The notes under the pieces were generated by a model, which worked only from the letters and a program-made list of their open reading frames with translations, had not been told where the DNA came from and did not search any database. The translations under genes were made by a program, and so were the position numbers. This document shows, one piece after another, positions 49,312 to 61,191 of a stretch of 64,000 nt of DNA. This DNA comes from Lamellibrachia satsuma (Eukaryota > Annelida > Polychaeta > Sabellida > Siboglinidae). The stretch lies in the NCBI GenBank assembly GCA_033239005.1, contig BSQZ01000014.1:1050001-1114000 (forward strand), read 5' to 3'. How positions within the stretch are numbered: the first letter of the stretch is position 1; every line of letters begins with the position of its first letter.

Positions 49312-49455
49312 AAACGTGAAACTAGAAACACAGTGAAGTTCGTTTTATTGTCTGAAACTATGTTACTTTGCTCAATTGCCTTTTACAATGACACAACAAG
49401 TCGTAAGAAACGATGACGTTGCCCAACCAAGCGTTTCTTTAGATCACTCCGCAGC
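49312..49455 (+). promoter_or_regulatory. distal conserved promoter block of gene D
   Basis: Matches 13540-13670 ahead of the orphan exon 1 (CTGAAACTATGTTACTTTGC, GACACAACAAGTCGTA, GATGACGTTGCC). Confidence 0.5.
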
Positions 49456-50295
49456 TGTTCTGTATTCGTAATCAAGTTGTAGTGATACACTGAGTGGCGC
49501 GACTGTCTGGGGGTGTGGCACTGACTGTTCTGTATTCGTAATCAAGTTGTAGTGATACACTGAGTGGCGCTACTGTCTGGGGGTGTGGCACTGACTGTTC
49601 TGTATTCGTAATCAAGTTGTAGTGATACACTGAGTGGCGCGACTGTCTGGGGGTGTGGCACTGACTGTTCTGTATTCGTAATCAAGTTGTAGTGATACAC
49701 TGAGTGGCGCTACTGTCTGGGGGTGTGGCACTGACTGTTCTGTATTCGTAATCAAGTTGTAGTGATACACTGAGTGGCGCTACTGTCTGGGGGTGTGGCA
49801 CTGACTGTTCTGTATTCGTAATCAAGTTGTAGTGATACACTGAGTTGCGCCACTGTCTTGGGGTGTGGCACTGACTGTTCTGTATTCGTAATCAAGTTGT
49901 AGTGATACACTGAGTGGCGCCACTGTCTGGGGGTGTGGCACTGACTGTTCTGTATTCGTAATCAAGTTGTAGTGATACACTGAGTGGCGCCACTGTCTGG
50001 GGGTGTGGCACTGACTGTTCTGTATTCGTAATTAAGTTGTAGTGATACACTGAGTGGCGCGACTGTCTGGGGGTGTGGCACTGACTGTTCTGTATTCGTA
50101 ATCAAGTTGTAGTGATACACTGAGTGGCGCCACTGTCTGGGGGTGTGGCACTGACTGTTCTGTATTTGTAATCAAGTTGTAGTGATACACTGAGTGGCGC
50201 CACTGTCTGGGGGTGTGGCACTGACTGTTCTGTATTTGTAATCAAGTTGTAGTGATACACTGAGTGGCGCCACTGTCTGGGGGTGTGGCACTGAC
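49456..50295. repeat. 70-bp tandem array upstream of gene D, exactly 12 copies
   Basis: Unit TGTTCTGTATTCGTAATCAA, GTTGTAGTGATACACTGAGT, GGCGCCACTGTCTGGGGGTG, TGGCACTGAC. Starts at 49456, 49526 and so on up to the truncated 13th start at 50296 are 70 bp apart. Copies differ at very few sites (GGCGC-G/T/C-ACTG, CGTAAT/TGTAAT). It is single copy ahead of the orphan exon 1. Confidence 0.98.
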
Positions 50296-50453
50296 TGTTG
50301 CTCATTTTATTCCAAATATTATTTATGTTATATTATTCAGCTACTCGTGGATTTAGATATATCAAGACATGTCATTTTGACCGACGACTACTGTTGTGTG
50401 CCTTGAAATGAAAATTCGTTGCTTGTAAAACATCGAAAGTAGCAGAAACCACC
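50296..50453 (+). promoter_or_regulatory. proximal conserved 5' region of gene D
   Basis: GGATTTAGATATATCA, TCATTTTGACCGACGACT and GAAAATTCGTTGCTTGTAAA are shared with the orphan copy and gene B. The role as promoter or 5' UTR is inferred. Confidence 0.5.
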
Positions 50454-50468
50454 ATGCATCTCGTTTAA
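50454..50468 (+). CDS. conserved mini upstream ORF (MHLV) of gene D
   Basis: ATG CAT CTC GTT TAA in context ACCACCATGC, 103 nt before the exon 1 ATG. Both second-position changes relative to the orphan copy are conservative, and the frame length is kept. Confidence 0.5.
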   Translation: MHLV

Positions 50469-50556
50469 CATCCGGTCGACAGTCGGTGATAACCACGTCA
50501 GATTTGAGTATTTATGAAACTCGACACAGTTGTTATTGTTGCATGAGCTTGTAAAC

Positions 50557-50795
50557 ATGTTAACGAGCAGAATAGTCGTGGGTTGCGTAGCGGGCTTACT
50601 AGCTGCGTTCGTCGTGATGAAATTACTTACGCCACAAACGCATATATGGCAATCTTTGTCCGAAGGAATTCTTGATCGCCTCGACATAGAAAGCGAAATT
50701 AGTCCGCTTTCTGACACCGTCGAATCTTCCACCAAGACAAATAGAGAGTCGACACAGGACGCTCTCATTGACCAGCCGAATGATGTCAAGTCAGT
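50557..50795 (+). pseudogene. C1GALT1-like gene D, exon 1, interrupted by a LINE
   Basis: The ATG at 50557 opens MLTSRIVVGCVAGLLAAFVV (anchor) and a stem with SEGILDRLDIESEISPLSDT, open for about 80 codons to DVKSV. There it passes without a stop into LINE sequence, and the joint frame stops at 50976. The last 12-17 nt of the original exon (ATCACCCAGAC) and its donor GTAAGT reappear at 52561-52573, after the LINE. Unless the LINE is bypassed by splicing, exons 2 and 3 cannot be joined to this anchor in frame. Confidence 0.85.
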
Positions 50796-52555
50796 CAAAG
50801 ACGACATAGACAAACTAAATCTTGAGTACTTCGACATCGACCCCAACTCACAGGATATAGACATAAACTGGACCTTTTTCCGCGAACGCCTCACTACCTT
50901 GATTAACAATAACATACCGAGACGATACACAAAAGCTAAAACCCACCTCCCCTGGATAACACGTGAACTAATTTGAATGCAGAGAAGACGAAACAAAAGC
51001 CACAAAAAGGCAAAGCAAACTGGACTAAACAGTGACTGGGAAAATGACTGGGACGAAATTAAGGAACTCCGAAAGCAAGCTACTAAAGCATTAGCAAAAT
51101 CCTACAAAGACTATGTCAACAACCACATTGGAGACAGCCTGAAAACTAATCATAAACGATTCTGGTCATTTATTAAGGCAAATAAACGAGAAAACATTGG
51201 CATCCCCACACTTCGAGTAAACGACCAACCAATAATTAATGATCGAGATAAAGCAAATGCCCTAAACAACCAATTTAGCTCTGTATTTACCCAAGAAAAG
51301 CACCCCATCCCCCAAATAGCCCCCTCTACAACATCCCCCTTCTCGAAATTGGCATAGATGGCGTAATAAAGCAGCTGGAAAATCTAAACCAGAACAAAGC
51401 TACAGGCCCAGATGAACTCCCAGCCAGAGTCCTTAAAGAAACTGCAAAGCAGATAGCTCCCATCATCACCCAAATTTTCCAACAATCATACAACACAGGT
51501 AAACTTCCTAATGACTAGCTACAAGCATTAGTAACTCCTATACACAAAAAGAGCCATAAATCTGACCCTGCTAACTACAGACCCATATCACTAACCTGCA
51601 TCCTCTGTAAAGTAATGGAACATATCATCCTAAGCAACATGTGGAAACACCTGCACAAGCATAACATCATTCTCCACTTCCAACACGGATTCCAGTCGAG
51701 ACTGTCTTGTGAATCTCAACTCATTGAGACAGTCCACGACTGGATGACTGCTATGGACAACAAGACCCAAATTGACGCAATCCTGCTTGACTTTGCTAAA
51801 GCCTTCGACAAAGTGCCTCACCTACGTCTTCTATCAAATTTGACCTCCTACGGAATCACTGGAAACACTCAAAATTGGATCAAATCTTTTCTATCCAACC
51901 GCAAACAGAGAGTCTCAGTTAACGGTGCCCTGTCGGACATCACAGATGTCACATCTGGTGTCCCACAGGGTTCAGTTCTAGGACCTGTCCTTTTCTTACT
52001 CTACATAAATGACATAAATGGGAACATCAAATCTCCTATACGCCTTTTTGCAGATGATAGCATTATATATCGTAAAATTTCTTCCAAAAACGACCACGAA
52101 ATTCTCCAAACTGACCTAAGCCAACTCCAAACAGACAAATGACAAATGGCAAATGGAATTTAATGTATCTAAATGCGTCCACCTTCCAATAACAAACAAA
52201 ACTAAACCCAGCACACACAAGTACTCGCTTTCTGGCCAGCCATTATCCACCGTATCCAGCCACTCATACCTCGGAGTAAAATTGGATTCCAAATTAACCT
52301 GGACAAATCACGTCACTGACATAACTTCAAAATCTTCGAAATGTTTAGGCATGATTAAACGAACTCTTGGCCCATGTAAACTATACATAAAATAAATAAA
52401 ACTATCAAATAAAAACCATTTCAGCAACATTAATGATACTAGTCTTTTAATCGAATGTACCACCCACAGCGCATGCGCACAGCCCACCACAAACTCCCGC
52501 GTTAGCCCAAGTTTGGGCTGTTTGGAGTAAACCACTTGAGACTTGAGACTTGAGA
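50796..52555 (+). mobile_element. 5'-truncated LINE inserted in exon 1 of gene D
   Basis: Holds the pre-RT region (FFRERLTTLINNNIPRRY, FWSFIKANKRENIGIPTLRV, NNQFSSVF) and the RT with DAILLDFAKAFDKVPHLRLL (motif A), TSGVPQGSVLGPVLFLLYIN (motif B), LFADDSIIYRKI (motif C) and HSYLGVKLDSKLTWTNHV. Stops and a shift near 51350 and 52140 break it, and the thumb is largely missing. The 3' end has ACTTGAG repeats. TCAAGT on both sides (50786-50791 and 52556-52561) may be the target-site duplication. It differs from the CR1 copies in the window. Confidence 0.88.
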
Positions 52556-52572
52556 TCAAGTATCACCCAGAC

Positions 52573-54121
52573 GTAAGTTCTCATAATTATTTCCCCATCC
52601 CTGCGAGCCTAGGTTGCAGTTCGATGCAAATCATATCATGCCTTGCCGAGTTACCTAGCCACAAAGGAACTTATACGGAACTACGAATTCCGATTGTTCT
52701 GAGTTCCGTAATCTACGCCAAACATCCACATAGGTTCCTTCGTTGTATCCCCACCCCACTGTCATTTTGAAATATGTGAATGTACTAACCATCCCCACGG
52801 TCTGCCGGATGCGCGTGAAGACAGACAGACAGACAGAGCGACAAACTACTTCATAATATAGAAATACAAACATATACGTTCACGGGTATCAGACATTTTG
52901 GAACTGATCCCACCTATCAGGTGACCGTTGATGATTTGCTATAACTAGACCTATACAGCACACGTGTACATCCCAGGTTTGATATCTCAATGTCGACAAT
53001 AATAAATTAACATTCCCATATGTCTTACTATGTAATGACACATTGTGTAATAGTTAACGTGTGCTCACTTTTACATTTACAAACCACATTTTAAAGAATG
53101 TTCGATTGAAACAAAAACTCGCTTACTCTTAAAAATATGGACAGGAAATTACCAGCTAAACAGTAAGCATTAAATAACACAAATTATTTGAGCGTATATC
53201 CGGATGCGAATGCAGACACACATCATGTTTTAATTATGAAGCAGGTGGGCCTATGACTAGAGAGAGTTAAGGAAAACAACGGAATACTCAGGGGGAAACG
53301 AAACTTTCTGAAGAGAAGAAAGAAACGTGTCTTCCGCGAAGGAAAGAGATTGAGTGAAGGTTGCGAATCCAGGATACAATGATTTATGGTGTGAACTTAG
53401 ACATGTACAAAGCATTACAGTAAGCTATTACTATGAGGAACACGTTGGGATTTAGTCAAACTGCACCAAATGTTAATTGATACATTACACATTTCAGGCC
53501 ACTGCACTGAACTGCGAATTGTTAATAGGTTCGACTAAAGTAGAACGCCTATGGTGTGAAGCATTACACCTGTGCAAATTAAATTTACCTGTTTAAAAAT
53601 GTGATAAAATGTATTGCAGACACTTAAAATCCCAAAATGGTTATTATTTTAGCAGATCTGAATAGGTTTTCCAGGAAGTCAGGACAAGTTTATTTGCCAT
53701 AATGATGACAGCATAATTCAAACAGAAACCTCGGTTTTACCAATATTATGGAGTCTAAAACAAAACAAGTAATATACTAACTGTGCATAACATATTAAGC
53801 AGTACAAATATAAATATGACGGTTCACCGTCGAGCGGTTCAGGACATCAACTTCCTATATCCCACTTGTTTGGGGTTGGGCAACCTCCCACCCGTTGATA
53901 AGACCACCTCCCACCCGTTGATAAGACCACCTCCCACCCGTTGATAAGACCACCTCCCGGTTCCTGCAACATGCCTCAATGTTAATTGTGAGACGAAAAA
54001 CAAAATCTAAAACTGATAATGTCCGTTATTTTAACCTAGGTAGACTGGTCATTGCTATTAAGTATAAAGAATATACATTAATCGCCAACATCAATTAAGT
54101 TTGTATCTACTCAATTTTCAG
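52573..54121 (+). other. intron-1 conserved module of gene D
   Basis: Starts at the donor GTAAGTTCTCATA. Contains the GCAGTTCGATGC and CCGAGTTACC blocks, a GACAGACAGACAGA stretch (52828), TCTTCCGCGAAGGAAAGAGA (53325), one copy of the 43-bp segment (53415-53460), and three units of CACCTCCCACCCGTTGATAA (53880-53960), then the acceptor CAATTTTCAG. It matches gene B intron 1 inverted. Confidence 0.7.
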
Positions 54122-54765
54122 ATGTCGAATCGATCGCTGATCAGCTGTACAAAAAAGTTCGAGTGCTCTGCTGGGTGATGACGTCAGAAAAGACAATGAA
54201 CACCAAAGCGCGTCACGTGCAAGCCACGTGGACACGTCGCTGTAATAAACTGTTGTTTGCGAGCGACCACGAAAACAACGAGTTTCCAACGATTGACATC
54301 AACGTAAAAGAGGGCAGAGGGCACTTGACTATGAAAACAATGAAAACATTCGATTACGTCTACATGCATCATTACAACGACGCTGATTGGTTCATGAAGG
54401 CCGATGACGACACCTACGTCATCTTAGAGAATCTCCGTTACTTTTTGTCTTCACAAAACACTTCTCAACCGGTATACTTCGGGCGCTTATATATCTATCA
54501 CATGAAACTGCTTTACAATGCCGGAGGTTCAGGGTACGTGCTCAGCCGAGTAGCCCTGCGAAGGTTTGCTACTAGAGAAAAGTGTGTGTGCCCAGAAGAC
54601 CACGGAGCTGAAGATGTCGAGATGGGAAGATGCTTGAAAACTCTGGGCGTGGTGCGGGGTAGTACACTGGACGCGGACGGACACAGTCGCTTTCATCAAT
54701 CATCGCTTATATTCCAACCGTTTCTGGAAAAGGACCGAAAATATGGAAAGAATGGCGCCTTAAGT
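54122..54765 (+). CDS. C1GALT1-like gene D, catalytic exon 2
   Basis: 644-nt GT31 catalytic exon, open, with acceptor TTTTCAG and donor GTACGT. The first half is almost identical to gene B (VRVLCWVMTSEKTMNTKARH, RRCNKLLFASDHENN, KADDDTYVILENLRYFLSSQ, with the DDD motif intact). The middle is more like gene C (LYIYHMK, YVLSR, ATREK, CPEDHG, VEMGRC, GSTLDA) and the end again like B (LEKDRKYG). Unusual residues are R for E in SRVALRRF, an extra Cys in REKCVCPED, and HQSS for HPSP. The exon looks functional, but its exon 1 is disrupted, so the gene's status is uncertain. Confidence 0.88.
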
Positions 54766-54852
54766 GTACGTAGAATAAATTCTGTGTTTTTCGTAAAATC
54801 GACATATTGTGGAATAATATAAAATATCAAGCAAGGGTCACTATGGAATTAG

Positions 54853-55049
<197 letters not shown>

Positions 55050-55183
55050 CAAACACATAAACAAACACACACACACGCGCGAACCTTTCCTTGCCAGGGC
55101 TTAATACTAGGCCCACCCTTTGTGTAGTGAAATTAATTATATTTGTTTTGCTATTATTTTATTGCATTTTTTTGTAATTGCAG

Positions 55184-55348
55184 AGCATTGACCGTATCAG
55201 CGACTACACTATCTCGTTTCACCATTTGGCGCCGTATCAGATGTACGTACTCGAGTATTTGGTATACCACATGAAGATTTATGGCACGACAGCGGACTGC
55301 AAGGCATGCACATCCACAAATCTGAACACCCATCGCAAAGCCAAATAA
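55184..55348 (+). CDS. C1GALT1-like gene D, exon 3 with C-terminal extension
   Basis: Acceptor TAATTGCAG, phase 0. SIDRISDYTISFHHLAPYQM then YVLEYLVYHMKIYGTTADCK and A. The stop used in the paralogues (TGA) is TGC here, so the frame runs 13 codons further (CTSTNLNTHRKAK) to TAA at 55346, overlapping the AATAAA signal. Confidence 0.85.
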   Translation, partial: SIDRISDYTISFHHLAPYQMYVLEYLVYHMKIYGTTADCKACTSTNLNTHRKAK

Positions 55349-55349
55349 A
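55344..55349 (+). terminator. poly(A) signal AATAAA of gene D
   Basis: AATAAA at the same place relative to the ancestral stop as in gene B. Here it overlaps the new stop codon. Confidence 0.5.
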
Positions 55350-55496
55350 ATAAGATGAAATGACGAAACATCCTTATAATCAAAGGTGGATTAGGATTTT
55401 AGAAATAGTTTTCTACAACGTGTCTAGACACTCTGACGTCGATCTTGACTCGCGCCACTCCCGATTTGAGTTTCCCTGAAATGACTCAGGTCTGTC

Positions 55497-55740
<244 letters not shown>

Positions 55741-55769
55741 ACTAATGTTTTCACATTGCCAATATGTGG

Positions 55770-56545
55770 AAATGGTTTCATCATTATATTGTGTTGCCGT
55801 TTTAAATACTTTGCACTCTGCCTTGTTTGGTAATTACTCAATTTTCTTTTAGTTTCTGTTTGTGTAAATTACATGTATGAGTTTGCTGCCGTTACCCCAT
55901 ATTTCACTACAATACTTGGTGTATGGCAACTTTTGAAAAATTTTGTTTTGCTATCCGTACCATTTTTCTATCAATTCCATAACTGCGTGTGCCATGGACA
56001 CATTTGTACGAAAGAAGTACTGTCTTGAATTAAATGTTTTGTTGGCATTTACAAAGCTATCTGTTCTAGTAAGGAACAAGTTTTACAAGATTTTTGAGAA
56101 AGAGAGAATTTGGCCTCTAATTGGTAAGGTCAGTTTTTGCACCGCTTTTAAACAGTGGTATTACTTTGGCAATTTTCATTCTTGATGCAAACACCCCAGT
56201 TCTAAATAAACTATTACAGATGTGCGTGAGAGGTTTGCATATGAAATATAATTTATGACCTTAGCAACAATGTGTATGCGTATGCTTTCAAAGTGTGCAG
56301 ATTTTTTTTGTGGTACATTCTTTCACTGTATCAATGACCTCTTCCACATATAAGGGTTTTAGGAACAGACATGGTTCAATCCTACGACCTAAATAATCAT
56401 CTGTAGAAATATTCTTATCAGTATTTGTGATGTCCTTCGCAAGCTTAGGACCAATATTACTAAACAAATTGTTTAATTCATTTGCCGTATCTTTTTTGTT
56501 AGATATGCGTCTACCCCAAACATTAGATAATAGACTAGGCAAATA
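55770..56545 (-). pseudogene. LINE fragment of a third type (pre-RT and RT)
   Basis: The minus strand reads ISNKKDTANELNNLFSNIGP, LFLKPLYVEEVIDTVKEC, then after a deletion KVIPLFKSGAKTDLTN, RTDSFVNANKTFNSRQYFFR and TNVSMAHAVMELIEK, with YTKYCSEIWG at the end. Motifs A-C are missing and stops are present. Confidence 0.75.
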
Positions 56546-57445
56546 ATCTCAAAATGGCTCTAGAAATCACGTTAGGGGTATTTAAATGTTACAAGGTGTC
56601 GTCCATGCCATGGTTTATTTCTAACCTTTACCGGTCACAACCAGCTCGGATGACACTTTCTAGTTTGATTTTTTTACTGTGTAGTGAGCTATTTAGTAAA
56701 GATGGTGTTCAGATTTTGCAATGTATTCATAATCGGCTGTAACTCTACTAATTATAGAGCTACATAACTAAATATGGAATCAAAATATCTGGAATAAGGG
56801 AAAAATAATTATATCAATGTCATAGAAATATTCGACAACAAAACATAAAACGTTCCCAAAAATATCAATATTTTATTTTGGTTTCTGGATGAAAGGTGTA
56901 CTATAGTTTCTATAACTTCTTACGTACACGGTACATGTCAATTATTTTCATCACAAAATAATGCCAGTTGCCGCCAGATTTATATAGTGTTAGTGTCATA
57001 GTATGATTTGTTGTTTTATATGTAACTGACCCCGCTGCAACGGTGTCAGTTTCATAATCCTATTAAATATAGCATTGTATGGTGCACCCAGTATCACAAA
57101 CAATGTTATGAGTATATTATGTAAACCAGGGCCCGTTTCAGAAGTAAGCAAGATATCGAATGCAATTCCATTGTTCACATATACGTCATATAAAAGCTTT
57201 ATATTCCTTGAAATAAGACAGTATCGGATGTGGTAGCTGTATTTGTGGATTGTCGACCCTGAAAGATTAATAGATGGATACACATTCTGAGCACAGATGA
57301 GCAACTGTATTCAAAGGCCAAGGAACTTCAGTTTGAGACTCCTTAAGTTTGTAGCAAGATCTTTCTTCGTCTTTGGAGCTTCCGTATTGCCAAACACGTC
57401 ATGAAAGCTATCGGACGGCACTAAACAAACTCTGGACTACAATCT
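56546..57445. other. non-coding, no gene recognised
   Basis: AT-rich with short frames. The last 150 bp (57300-57445) may belong to the unit containing the ORF at 57446. Confidence 0.5.
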
Positions 57446-57775
57446 GTGTGGGCGGAAAGTTCAGTATTTGGTGACAACACAGGTAGTTACAACATGTCAG
57501 CCAAATCGTACAACCGAACAATCCGAGTGCACAAACTCGCATTGGAGGCCCTGTGGCTAATCATGTGGCCTCAGTTTCTAGGGTGGGCAAAAGACCAAGG
57601 GTTTGATGATGCAGATCTTCAAAGTTTATCTAAGCAACTTGCACAGTCGTTGGATGACAACGGGGAAGACGACACCCCATCTGAAGTAATGCAACAACTG
57701 GAAGCTGCAGTACAATGTGTACATCTACTCCAGTTACTGGAGACATTACATGAACATGTTGGAGACATTACATGA
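57446..57775 (+). CDS. unrecognised ORF fragment
   Basis: A 109-codon frame reads SSVFGDNTGSYNMSAKSYNR, HKLALEALWLIMWPQFLGWA, FDDADLQSLSKQLAQSLDDN, GEDDTPSEVMQQLEAAVQCV. It is acidic and helical in appearance, with composition unlike the surrounding repeats. No domain can be named. The repetitive setting suggests a piece of a mobile element or a relocated exon. It ends in three copies of a 22-bp segment (TTGGAGACATTACATGAACA) at 57735-57800, which probably created the stop. Confidence 0.4.
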   Translation: MWAESSVFGDNTGSYNMSAKSYNRTIRVHKLALEALWLIMWPQFLGWAKDQGFDDADLQSLSKQLAQSLDDNGEDDTPSEVMQQLEAAVQCVHLLQLLETLHEHVGDIT

Positions 57776-58214
57776 ACATGTTGGAGACATTACATGAACA
57801 TGGTTATGATACATGGTTCATACGCACAAAACGTTTAGGTGTTTGGCAGATGCCATTTATTTTGCGATGTCTTCAAATCAAGAAAAATATTGGTATGGGT
57901 AGATCTATAACTCTGCCAAGTTTCATACCTTTACCATAAAATGCTAAGTTTGTTCACATATTCGCTGGACTATTAAGCGGGACCGCTAAATGGACCCAGG
58001 CTAACGGAGAGGTCGAAATACTTGACGCGCCTATTATGAAGAGTATAAAAACAATAACAATAATAATCTGTTTTTATATACGGATATTATATATGTTCAG
58101 AGGCGCCTAAAATACAACATTAATAAAATAAATTATTACAATAAAATTCATAAATTAATATAATAATGACACACACGTAAGAGTTGTAGAATACCAAATT
58201 TAAGCATCTATGAA
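57776..58214. other. non-coding, no gene recognised
   Basis: AT-rich. A plus-strand scrap near 57780-57815 (YMNMVMIH) may continue the preceding ORF in another frame. Confidence 0.45.
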
Positions 58215-58318
58215 TAAAGAAAAACAACAATTTAACAAGATTTGCCATCCAAGCCAAAGGCCCAGATGGCAAGTGGACAAGGAAGCCATTGGCTTATCGA
58301 GAGTCCAACAATGTTCAC

Positions 58319-61169
58319 CTACTTATAACCCGCCCTTCTGATATATGTGTCAACCTTGTTTTTAAACATATTCACGCTGCTAGCAGTTACACAATCTGTA
58401 GACAGTTTGTTCCATTCATTTACTGTCCTCTGTGAGAACGAGTGCTTCCTGATGTCCAATCTACATTGATCCTTTACTAATTTTACCTCATGTCCTCTAG
58501 TTCTGCTATCCTTCTTGAGTGAGAAAAACATATTTCTATCAATATTTTCATACCCATTCAATATCTTAAAAACTTCAATCTGATCTCCTCTTAACCTCCT
58601 TGTCTCTAGAGTTGTTAAACCACATTCTTTCAGGCGTTCTTCATAACTAAGGTCTCTAAGTTCTGGAATCATTTTAGTTGCTCTCCTTTGTATGCGTTCA
58701 AGCGTATCTATATCCTTCTTACGATATGGTCTCCATGCTTGTATACAGTATTCTAAATGAGGTCTAACTATTGCTTTATAAAGAGGTATAATTAACTTTT
58801 TTCCCTTGTATGTTATGTTTCTTCTAATCAATCCAAGAATTTGATTACCCTTTGAAGCTGCAATACCACACTGCTCTGAAACTTTCATATCAGCGCTTAT
58901 TGTAACTCCTAAGTCCTTTTCTTTTACAGTAGTACCAAGAACAGTAGCTCCCATTTTATAGTTTACATTCAAGTTCCCATGTCCTGTATGTAGGCATTTA
59001 CATTTCCCAAAATTGAACAGCATCTGCCATTTCTCAGACCATTTCACTAATCTGTCTAGATCGTTTTGTAAATGTTGTTTATCACCATCAGTATTAACCT
59101 TTCTAAACAGTTTTGTGTCGTCCGCAAATTTCAGTACGTTACTTGTTATACTGTCGTCCAAGTCATTGATATAAATTAAGAATAATATAGGTCCTAATAC
59201 TGATCCTTGAGGTACCCCACTCAAAACCGATTTCCAATTTGAAACTTCGCCATCTACTACAACTCGTTGTCTTCTGTCAGTCAGCCATTGTTCTATCCAG
59301 TCAGTTATGCTATCCCCGATACCATGGGCTTTTAATTTAAGTAGCAATCTTTGATGTGGCACTTTGTCAAAAGCTTTCTGAAAATCTAAGTAGATAATAT
59401 CTACTGGCGATCCCTCGTCTATCCACTTAGTGATTTCTTCCAAAAACATAACACATTTGTTAAGCATGACCTCGCTTTAAGGAATCCATGTTGAGATGAA
59501 TTTAATAATTTATGCTTAACGAGGAAGTCCACCATATGGTCTTTAATTAACCTTTCTAATAATTTACAAATCACTGACGTTAAACTCACTGGTCTGTAAT
59601 TCTCTGACTTATTTCTCGAACCCTTTTTAAATAATGGTATGATGTTTGCTTCTTTCCATTCAAACGGAACAACTCCCTCTTTTAATGACAAGTTGAATAC
59701 TCTTGCAAGTGGTATACTGATTTGATCTACTGTTTCCATTAGTAATTTTGGAGGAATCCCATCCACTCCCGGTGATTTGTTATCCTTCATTGCCTTTATT
59801 TTCCTAGCTACCAATTCTGGAGTTACAACTAACGGTCCTAAATAGTCAGATTTAGTCCCCTGAAATTTAGCATCAGCAACTGGTAATGAACTAATATCTT
59901 CTTTTGTAAACACTGAACTGAAGTAACCATTTAGGTCTTCCGCCATTAAAAACCCCTGTGATATTATATTTCCAGCACTGTCTTCTAGAGGTCCAACCTT
60001 GTCTTGTACGTTTTGTTTACTCCTGACATATGCATAAAAACTCTTGCTGTCAGTTTTTATGTTACATGCCAGTTTTTGCTCATAGCTTCTTTTAGATTGT
60101 CTGATTTCAGTTGTAGCTGCATTAAGTGCCTCTTTGTATTTTGCATAGTCTTCTTCCTTTCTGGTACGCCTATAAACCCTCCACATAGTTTGTTTTAGCA
60201 TTATTTTTCTAATTGCCTCTTTTGACACGTGTTTCTTTCTACACCGTTTTCCTTGTTTTCGGAAGGGAACAAATTTATCAATGATACTCTCAATTTCATA
60301 TTTTAGAATATTCCAACATTCAATTGCAGTCTTATTCATCAGCATGTTATTCCAATCTAGCTGTGCTAAGTATTTTCTCATATCTTTGTAGTTACCTTTG
60401 TGGAAGTTTCTCTTGTACGTTTTCTTATTTTTACTTTCTGATTTTACATTGATGTCAAAATGTATTTGATTATGGTCACTATTACCCAATGGTTCAAATA
60501 TTTTTACATTGTCCACTAATTCTTTTTGTGATGACAAAACTATATCTAATACATTTTCTCCCTGGTTGGTTCTAGTACGTGCTGAGTAAGAAAGCTATCC
60601 TGGATTAAACATAGAAATTGTTGATCATCAATCCCTGTGCTCTCTAGAGAATTCCATTGTATGTGTCCATGGTTAAAATCTCCCATTATGATACATTCCC
60701 CTTTACTAACTTCCTTTATAGCGTTTTTTATTTTTGTGTTGTCCTCTTCGTTTATGTTTGGACTTCGGTAAACTAATCCAACAGTTAATTTTGAATTTCC
60801 TGAAACAATTTTGCACCAAACAGCTTCATCGCAATCTGCTTCCCTTTCTAGTTTCATTTCATAAGCCTGAATAGATTCTTTAACATATAAAATAACTCCC
60901 CCGCCCCTTCTTCCTATTCGATCTTTCCTAAACATTACGTATCCTGTCAGTCCTAATTCAGCATCTGTTATATCTATGTTGGCCCATGATTCAGTTATAC
61001 CAATTATGTGAGGGTCAATATCTTCTACCATAATGTTTAATTCGTTTTTCTTATTTACTATGCTCCTTGCATTTAAACATACGCATCTATAACCTTTTTC
61101 AGAGATGTTTTTCGGATGATTTGATATTGGTTTATCTGTGCTAGTGGTCTCTTGTTCTGCTTGAGACAC
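58319..61169 (-). pseudogene. CR1 ORF2: AP endonuclease and reverse transcriptase
   Basis: AP-like endonuclease: GYRCVCLNARSIVNKKNELN, IDPHIIGITESWANIDITDA, RRGGGVILYVKESI, LVYRSPN, IIMGDFNHGHIQW, then LGNSDHNQIHFDI. Reverse transcriptase: DNKSPGVDGIPPKLL, IIPLFKKGSRNKSENYRPVS, SSQHGFLKARSCLTN, VDIIYLDFQKAFDKVPHQRL (motif A), SGVPQGSVLGPILFLIYIND (motif B), LKFADDTKLFRKV (motif C, FADD intact), and thumb YKAIVRPHLEYCIQAWRPYR. Single-base deletions near 60560 (before ENV/NVKI) and in a T run near 59445 break an otherwise open frame. Confidence 0.92.
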
Positions 61170-61191
61170 CTCTAGGTAACCCCCTGCACTT

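Noticed and set aside
49456..50295. CRISPR-like appearance of regularly spaced repeats (also 5654-6168 and 18430-18945)
   Set aside because: The whole unit is repeated with no unique spacers, the context is a spliced eukaryotic gene, and there are no cas genes.
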